Positions 56,651 to 64,000 of a stretch of DNA of 64,000 bases are shown piece after piece. The stretch lies in assembly GCA_949825045.1 (NCBI GenBank), contig OX463814.1:33498383-33562382 (forward strand). The letters are read 5' to 3'. A model generated the notes under the pieces. That model ran no database searches and had not been told where the DNA came from. It saw nothing but the letters and a program-made list of their open reading frames with translations. The position numbers and the translations under genes are program-made. How positions within the stretch are numbered: the stretch's first letter is position 1; each line of letters starts with the position of its first letter. This stretch comes from Argyresthia goedartella. Taxonomy: Eukaryota; Arthropoda; Insecta; Lepidoptera; Argyresthiidae.

Positions 56651-58614
56651 ATGTCATTATAACGCTCTCTTCTAAATGTCAACCATTATGCTTCTTCCAT
56701 AGCAAAGTACCGTCATTTCATTTGTTATCGCGGCACTGCCCGAAATAGCATAAACATAACCTCCTGTAGATAGTATCATCCGCTAATGAAATAACTTTCA
56801 GGTAAAAGCGGCTTCCTGTTAATATTCATGGGACATCCTGTGCCCTTGTAAATGTTTTATTCGTTAACGAGTCTACCAGATCAGCGGAAGCGGGTCACGT
56901 TTGTGTCGCGGCTGCCGTGGTTTAATAATTTGTCTAATCAATTAGTGTAATGTGATATAACTTATATAATTTGAAGTACAGTCTCTTGTGAGACAGAGAG
57001 TTGAGATTTGTAAACTTAGTATGTGTTATCTAGCAATATTCGAAAAACTACTACATATGTTATAAGTGATTGAAGACTTAGTCGTATAATTAATTTATCT
57101 ATAAAAAAGAATCATCATCATCATCAACATTGAAATATTTCCAGGTGTTGTACGCTCGTAAGGCTGGTATTGCCTGGACCAGCCTTTAAGTTAGCTACGA
57201 AAAAAAAAAGGTGAAAACTAAAAATCCCAGAAAAGTTTACTACAGGTAGCCTCTATTTTATATTTCATCCTGTCTAAAATTCATCCCATTCGTAACTAAT
57301 TTGTGTATTAAAGCCGAGCTCAGACAGAGCAGTCGTAAGGATTATCTGCAGCAGACGTCTGCCAATCCCGACATCGTCTGAACATTGTCTGTAGGCTTAA
57401 TTTTCATTACATTTATTGGATAACTCGCTCCAGAGCCGGCGTGAAACGCACAGATAGGGGCGCCTGTTCATGCCACAGTGAACAGGCTCAGTACCTACTT
57501 CCATCATCCAGTAAATAGGCCACGATACCATAACTCTGCTAAGAATTTGTATAAAATGTCCACAGTATACAAAGCAAATATTATGTTGGTGAATTAGACT
57601 GTGGTGGAAGACAAATATGCAAAATTTATTGTAAGAGGACAATGGCGAATAAGTCTTAAGACGTGCAATTACGTCAGGCTTTCGAAGGCGCATTTTAATA
57701 AACGGACAGTTTCATGCTTCGACGTTTCCGGAAACAGGAAATTATTGCTCGTCTTTTTTCAACTTTCTCGTATTAAAATACAAATTGCGATGGTTCTATA
57801 ATTGAAACGGCAGCACTGAGCTTGAATGACAATGGAACTGGTTTTTGTACGAAATGCTTATACAGTGCTCTTGTGCCCCAGTGCCTCATCACAATGATGG
57901 ATTTCCTCAAACAATCAAGAGGTCGCAGATGCTCCGGATATTTTAGTAAATGAGGCCTACATTTAAATCTACAGAAGCTATATCTCTAAGCAGTCCGTCT
58001 AAAATAAGTGGAGAAGGCAAATTATATAAGCACAGAATGCTTTCTGTTAAGATTTAAAACAAAACATGACTCTTTGGTTTTACAACTTTGTTCTAATATT
58101 TTCAAAGCTTGTCTTGTTTATCTAAAACCAAAACACAAGAATGAACCTTACACATCAGTCTGAAGTCAACCCAACTGCCTGCTCCAAACCAACCCTTAAA
58201 CTTTCTCCAGCTCCACAAGCAGGCCGTATGCGACACGACTGGCCATCTGTCACGGAGGACCTCGGGCGGGGGGTAAATTACGAGCCTTCATCATTCCGGG
58301 GATGACCTGAAGCCGGGCCCGGGTTTTCTCACTCGGATACGCCCGTTTGTTATGTAACTTTAATTTGGAAGTACGGTAAAAAGGGGTCACGATTTAGACG
58401 CTATCCTTGTTCACACACACATCCATAGGTAGGTTTACTACTCCAATATGGTAATGCATAGTCAGGGTGAGCAGTATAAATTAAGCGTGTCGAGATGTCA
58501 CTGAGAAGCAGTACAAGAAATTAAGGCGTCGCCACGACACAAACAAATCTCGACACGTTGACAAAACAGCGCGAGCCCACTTTCGAAGTTTGTGTGAAAT
58601 TCTTCATAGTTTCT
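56651..58614. other. Non-coding, one G+C-rich patch
   Basis: 58190-58340 is unusually G+C-rich ('acctcgggcggggggtaaat', 'gaagccgggcccgggttttc') and unexplained. The rest is AT-rich with a short (CAT)n near 57113. Frames at 57397-57693 and 57601-57801 show no domain. Confidence 0.4.
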
Positions 58615-58745
58615 TGGTCTTCTGGTAACCGGTCTCAAACGAGACCCTATTGCTAAACCTCCGCTATCAGTTTGTATGTCTGTCCGTCTGTCCATCCGTC
58701 TGCCAGCGGGCTCTATCTGATAAACCCAAATTGGCAAAAATGAAA
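58615..58745 (-). repeat. Dispersed repeat with (GACG)n-like core, inverted copy
   Basis: Minus-strand copy of 36175-36292: 'gtctgtccatccgtctgcca' and 'gcgggctctatctgataaac', with 'gaccctatt' at the far end. Confidence 0.6.
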
Positions 58746-59844
58746 TTTTCACAGAATTTGTATTTCTGTGGCCACTACAGCAACAAATAATGAACTACAC
58801 GAGATTTCATAAATTAAAGGGGGTAATCAACTAATCATACACGAGACATGTTTTAACACCAGTTGCAAAGTTACAAACCACAACATGATCCAAATAAGAT
58901 CGTAATTTTCGCGGCTTATCACGTGGTTGTGGTGGTGCAAGGGCACCTTTGTCCGCCTTTGCTCCCGCTTGGTGGCGCCGGCGTAGTTGGAGGCAAAGAG
59001 TTTCATTCATCTGAGGTTAGATTCAAAAACACATCACGTGATCTTTCAAATACACTTGAAATCGGCAAAATGAACCCCAAACGAGGTTAGCACGCCTTAA
59101 ATTAGAAGAAAAAGTAAATAGAATTTGACAACTTTGAGAGATAGACGCCTCCAACGACTCCAGCGCCATCTGCAATAAGCTTTTGACATAAGGTGCCTTT
59201 GTTTTGATATCGGTTTCGCATCTATGGGTTCTGGCTTCAAATTACCATTCGCACAAAATACCATTCTCTTTTCCTTTTTGTTTTAATTTTTTTAGTGGTT
59301 AAGTTTTTTTGTAATATCCTGCGGAACCCTTCGTGTGGGAGTCCGACCTGCACTTGATCGATTTTTTCACTTCAGTTGGGCCAACTTCGATCATTGTTGT
59401 TAAAAGTCGATGAAATACCCGCACGTGCCAATAAACTTTAATCACGTCGCCACTCAAACGTTCACCAAAACAATATGCGATGCTTAAACAAAACAAAAAC
59501 AATATCTGCACCTCTGTTGTCAGGTGTAATCCCTGCTTGTTTATATTTTCATTTTCAATCTTGCCTAGCACTCAGCGAGGCTTCAACGAGCGCTTATGTT
59601 GGGTGATACTCACGGGATCCTATGTTGTCAAAAATGTAAGCCGGTTTATTCACTTGCATCTTCAGATAGAAAGAGATTGATATGTACATGAATAAACCAT
59701 GTATTGAGTTTGAAATAGATGCAAAACGCAAACATGTGATATACCTGAAGTTTTTTTTTATATACATGCACATATCATATACCAATCCACTTCAAATCGA
59801 CGTGTGATGTGACTATGCGACTATTTCTCATAAGCTGTCATTTA
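58746..59844. other. Non-coding with two short repeat pieces
   Basis: 59125-59215 ('cctccaacgactccagcgcc', 'atctgcaataagc') is shared with 61975-62060, and 59326-59375 with 56605-56650. Frames here carry no domain. Confidence 0.45.
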
Positions 59845-59955
59845 ACCTTTTAAAACCCACGGAACTTTTGAGGCATCGCGAATTCGAACCGCATGCAATG
59901 GTAATAAAATTCAAAAATCTATAACGGGAAAATGGCATCTTAAGATGCTAGTGGG
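59845..59955 (+). repeat. Dispersed repeat, 'aatcccgttaggag' family, copy 3
   Basis: Has 'gaggcatcgcgaattcgaac', 'aataaaattcaaaaatctat' and 'gggaaaatggcat', the same order as 12425-12550. The initial block is more diverged. Confidence 0.45.
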
Positions 59956-60239
59956 CGTTAACCAACTGAGATTTGAATTTAAAAGGACTCAGGATCGAGC
60001 TACTGTAGCCGTATTATGTACCTATTTAGGAATTTTAATCTTACTTGTCAAATCAACCAATGATTATTTTGAACTATTATTATAATAGGTGATATCTCAA
60101 TTTGAATTGTATTAATCGTATATTATTTTAGTGCGCATTTGTCGTTATAATAAGCTAACCTATAAATAAAGTGAGTGCTACTAACTAAATATGAATCAAT
60201 TAGTTGTCCGAAATATATTTTATTATTATAATAATAAAT

Positions 60240-60635
60240 AAAAATGTAGCCCATTAATGTCCTCACCGAAGGGCACGGGCGTTTACCCGGATATCAGTAA
60301 GAGTAAGCCATACTCCACCACGCTGGCTCAGTGCGGGTTGATGGAGTGGTGTCTGGTTAGTGGCTGACCCGACTGTCAGATGTTTTCAAGCTGCCTTATT
60401 AGGTCCTCTGACCAGCTTTACGACTACTACCACCACCTACCACCGAGTAGCGATAGAAGCCAGGACCTACAGTTTAACGTGTCATCCGGAACACGGAAGC
60501 GACCGATACTAATACCACATAGAAACGAACACCCATCCAGTATCCGTTTCAGCCAGATGTTGCTACCCGCACAATCGCTTCTGACGTGCGAATACCGCTG
60601 GGCCACGGACGCATTATTATTATTATTATTGTGAT
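60240..60635 (+). repeat. Dispersed repeat shared with 30405-30720, copy 2
   Basis: More complete copy ending in (ATT)n at 60611-60631, a tail typical of LINE/SINE insertions. It contains 'ccacgctggctcagtgcggg' and 'agccagatgttgctacccgc'. Confidence 0.6.
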
Positions 60636-61974
60636 TGAAATGCCAAGATCTCATAGAATCATTATGAAGCTTTAGGTATCGTCCACAGACATGGCAAATA
60701 ACAATCATTCCCAAGTAGATGTAGTCTACAGCTGAGAAGATGTAGCACTCCATTTATATAACTTTATTTCCTCCTAAGTATATACTACATAGAAACTGGA
60801 AATAAAGTAGAATTTATTTATATTTAACTACTATTAGTTTCTGCCTTGCTTCCTTCCCTGCATTCTTAGAGTAGTAAGGTCTGTTGGACACAATGCATAT
60901 ATTGGGATAAAGCGAAGTAGTGTTGTGTTACTCGTGTTAGCAAAAGGTGGGTGCCAATATTATATCCTTACCATCCTGAATAGAAAAATATGCAAAGATT
61001 ATGAACGTATAATTAGTATTTGAAACAATCACAGTATCACTTGTCCCCAGTTTTATCCAGCTTTTAAGTTTTGCAGCTGCTCGTAGCTAGTGATAAAGTT
61101 TGTTTTTTAAATCTCTGAACTTTTCGTTAGCTTTCAGTTGAGTTTACTTTCTTTGTACTTAATTATAATCTTCTTAGAATAAACTCGGTTTAAAGCTAGC
61201 TATTATTGTATAGGGCAAGTATTTTGAACATAGTTACCATAATTATGCGAGTTTTACGTAATCTACCTTAATGCAATGAAATTAGAGTTTCCCAGTTAAT
61301 TAGTAATAAGGTGAACCTTTTTGCTTGACCCCTCCTCCCATTACAGTCATAAGCAGATGTAAAGATTAACAGGATTAAAAGCCAGTTTCACAAGATTCAT
61401 TACCTCGCTGGAGATAAATAAATATTAAATGATAAACTCACAATTTTGAAAAGCGCAATTTGCGAATTATTTTCATTGACAAAATATAACCCAACAGTAT
61501 AGGAAATGGAGAACAGTTCTACTTCTTGTTCTTCTTTTAATTTTGCGTGATTACCTCTTTTGAGGTTAATTTTGACCGTGTGAAGTATTTTTGAAATATC
61601 ACAATTTGGTCATGATCTCTATCGAGAACCTGAAAATTAATATGTTGAGAATAATTGATTACTCCTTAGCTCTAACCGGGAGGATGTGAAGGGCTTTATT
61701 CCCTTCGTTAACCAAGTATTTCCTTCAGACGTGAGCAACTGCCTCCTAAAGTGACGTGAAAGATAACCTAAAACTTCATAAAAACCACTTTTTAAACTAT
61801 TGGGATGTTACCAAAACTATCGGAAAGAATAGAAATTATTAATTCAGTTGAAATAATAGAAGAATTGTCATCGTATTTTTTATGCATTTAATTCACAAAT
61901 GGTTAAAGGATGTATATGATTAATCGATGTTTTTGCGAAAAATCCCATCACTAACAGGCTAAGACTGACACCCA
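60636..61974. other. Non-coding, nothing recognised
   Basis: AT-rich with no shared repeat or gene. Confidence 0.4.
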
Positions 61975-62170
61975 TTACGCACCATGACATCCTCCAACTA
62001 TACCAGCGCCATCTGCAATGAGGTTTTCAGATTAGGTGCAATTACAAGTGCATGTATAGATTTTTGAAGTAAAACTTCTTTACGCACGCTTAACTTGGGG
62101 AGTTAGCTGGCGAATGCGTGACGAGAGCGTTACGAAAAGTGTGATCGGGCGAGGCGAACGAGAGGTGCGC
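61975..62170 (+). repeat. Dispersed repeat, 'ccagcgccatctgcaa' family
   Basis: Begins 'acatcctccaactataccag' and continues to 'aaaacttctttacgcacgct' and 'gcgaatgcgtgacgagagcg'. The first part is shared with 59125-59215. Confidence 0.5.
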
Positions 62171-62533
62171 ACGCACATTTTCTTTCTCTCTTCCTCTCAT
62201 AGCCAGACACAGTGCAGGAGATGTATTTTTGAAGCATTAGAGCTAAAGAAGATTTACTTCAGTTGTGTGGTCTACACTCTTTTTAAAATGTGTGGCGACT
62301 TTTCATATTTGTCATCTTGTAATGGAGAGATAAAATTATTTATTAATTTATTGATAATGTTAATTTGCACAGCATTACGGAAATAATTCCCAATCGCTGC
62401 AAAAATTGCATAAAGACATGTCAATTCATGTAATACCACCTTTCGTGGTTAGAGACTGTTTGTTAGACACAGCCTTGAAATCTTCAACATATCAAGTATT
62501 GAGGATGTAGCTTCTTAATCACTACTCCATAAT
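62171..62533. other. Non-coding, nothing recognised
   Basis: No supportable gene. The frame starting at 62114 begins inside the preceding repeat. Confidence 0.4.
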
Positions 62534-63029
62534 AGTAGTTTATGTGACTGCTGCATAATGGAGGGCATTAAAACTCGAGAGTGGGTTTATGAAACGAGCC
62601 GAAGGCGAGTTTCATAATAATATCACTCGAGAGTTTTAATGCCTAATTATGTACAGTTACATACCTAGTTTATCTACACACATATCATAAGCTCTCTTTG
62701 ATGTGTTCAGGAACCGCATGTTTGACCGGCATTGTGGTTCTGCAATTGTTTAGCTTGTTCTTTAGTACCAACTTCACGCAGACGGGCGTCGGCGTTCGAA
62801 ATTTGAATGTCAGTACCAACTTCACAGACAAACTAGGGACGGCACGCGGGTGGGCGTCGGCGTTCGAAATTTGAATGTCATTATATGTAGAAAAACTACA
62901 CATAATGACCATAATGTGTAGTTTTCCAGATACGAAACGAGTTTTTACCAAGTAGTTTAGCATAATGCTGATCGTAACGTGCGGTTTTTGAACGCAGTAA
63001 AGAGGGTTTATGATACGTGTGTAGATAAA
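62534..63029 (+). mobile_element. Compound fold-back plus TIR MITE, copy C
   Basis: Palindrome 62534-62668 centres near 62602 ('gagccgaaggcgag'). It is followed by the TIR element 62669-63029 with ends TTTATCTACACAC and about 50 bp of imperfect inverted repeat. The interior has two direct repeats around 'gggcgtcggcgttcgaaatt' and an inverted 'aaaactacacataatgacca'. Same orientation as copy A, opposite to copy B. Confidence 0.85.
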
Positions 63030-63655
63030 CTATCATTATAACTTAATTTTGGACAAAACCATGTTGAAACAAAGTACATAAACAACTCCCGCTGCAACAT
63101 ATCTGTTACGTCAGTCGCTGCGGTTGAATATTTCTATTATGTTTTTTATAGATTTTCCAAAACCACTGATGATTTCTACATAGCGAAACTACGTGATTTT
63201 TTGAGAAACTATTTTTGACGCAAGAACCATAATAAATATTGCATTTAGATTCTAAGCCAGATTTTCTATAGTCAGTTTGATACATGCTTTAATCTGAATC
63301 TTAGTTAAATCAAATAAAAACACGAATTTAATCAAGTCTCTAAAATGTTATCTAATGAAAATATCCACCGTCGAGGTCAAAGAAAATATAATCCCTTCGT
63401 CCCAGTTGAGGTGTCCAAAAAGCCGATAATATCCCAGAAAGCTTTTACTAGTAATCCAGTGATGGGAGTGGCTTAAGGGATCGGAAGGGTTCTTCAACTA
63501 TGATTATTTTAACCCTACGGTAGTATCGATCCCTTCTCAAGTAAATCTTGCCGGTTTAATTAGAGTTAGAAGGATTTGTGTGTGGGCAATGATATGAGTT
63601 TGATATTGTTTGTCCTTTTAGGTCTTAGTTTAGGGCCGAAAATTATAAAGCAAGT
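63030..63655. other. Non-coding, nothing recognised
   Basis: AT-rich; no gene or shared repeat. Confidence 0.4.
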
Positions 63656-63800
63656 TTAGCTTTGGAGAAGTCAAAGTCAAAGTTCTATAATACTGTAGAC
63701 ATTTAGAAATATGCTTAGGACTCGTATTTTTGCCTCTCTGTACATTGGACCACTGTGGGAGAAGAATGATTGAAAAAAATATTTTTAGGCCTCTTTAAAA
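63656..63800 (-). repeat. LINE 3' tail, 'TTTGAC' tail family
   Basis: Minus-strand copy of the block at 410-540: 'ctcccacagtggtccaatgt' with a clearer tail (repeated ctttga) at the left end near 63670. The upstream part matches the 3' UTR of the LINE at 55072-56110. Confidence 0.6.
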
Positions 63801-64000
63801 AAAGTAAAAAAAAAACATTTAAAAAAAGCTTTTATTAATCGGTCTAAAAAGAAAAAAAAAATACTTTAAATTGAATCAAGCCTATCAATTATCTTTGATG
63901 TCATGTTTTTCCATTTTGTGTGTGGTGGAAAAGAATAAATCAAAGTTTTTTTAGTTTATAGCTAGGTTTTTTATATAATTTTTTATCTTTATATAAACAT

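Noticed and set aside
1..64000. A host protein-coding gene
   Set aside because: I found no multi-exon or single-exon frame with a recognisable non-transposon domain. The window could still be a large intron, which sequence alone cannot show.

Overview
The window looks like a repeat-dense, AT-rich stretch of an insect nuclear genome, most probably a moth or butterfly (Lepidoptera). That placement is inference from repeat families: a CR1-like LINE whose ORF1 carries a PHD finger, RTE-like LINE remnants, LINE 3' tails with a conserved 'aagagat...agataagctcgcctttgtaca'-type block, and two tRNA-derived SINE families. I find no host protein-coding gene, rRNA, true tRNA, CRISPR array or bacterial-type feature. 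Every convincing coding region belongs to a transposable element. Coordinates of repeats were set by eye and most ends are good to about 10-20 bases.

Layout. 1-10 kb: non-coding DNA with SINE, LINE-tail and MITE insertions and a decayed LINE C-terminus with a zinc finger (4.4-4.8 kb). 10.2-11.3 kb: an apparently intact Tc1-like transposase gene with one 103-bp intron and a DD35E catalytic triad. 11.5-20 kb: MITEs, SINEs (one split by a LINE fragment with a 12-bp target-site duplication) and local tandem duplications. 20.5-22.0 kb: a TIR element inserted in a SINE whose terminal repeat has expanded into a 20-copy, 52-bp minisatellite. 22.7-24.7 kb: MITEs, LINE scraps and a (TA)n run. 24.7-29.0 kb: a two-ORF LINE on the minus strand, both frames open. 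29-37 kb: scattered repeats.

37.4-55.1 kb: a very large, nearly identical inverted repeat. The outer arms (37433-41376 and 51791-55071) mirror each other. Inside is a ~3.4-kb block present twice in tandem on the left (41377-44756 and 44757-48219) and once inverted on the right (48460-51790), around a 240-bp centre (48220-48459). Each block holds pieces of two different LINE families placed head to head. The arms differ by point changes, a 632-bp LINE insertion only on the left, a 165-bp deletion and a small fold-back only on the right, and mosaic divergence in the middle copy.

55-64 kb: a decayed LINE reverse transcriptase, more dispersed repeats and a third copy of a compound palindrome-plus-MITE family also seen at 2.5 and 22.7 kb. 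There is no operon or pathway; the relationships are those of nested mobile elements. The items I consider most worth follow-up are the 17.6-kb palindrome, the minisatellite-bearing TIR element, the compound MITE family and the two intact transposon coding units.
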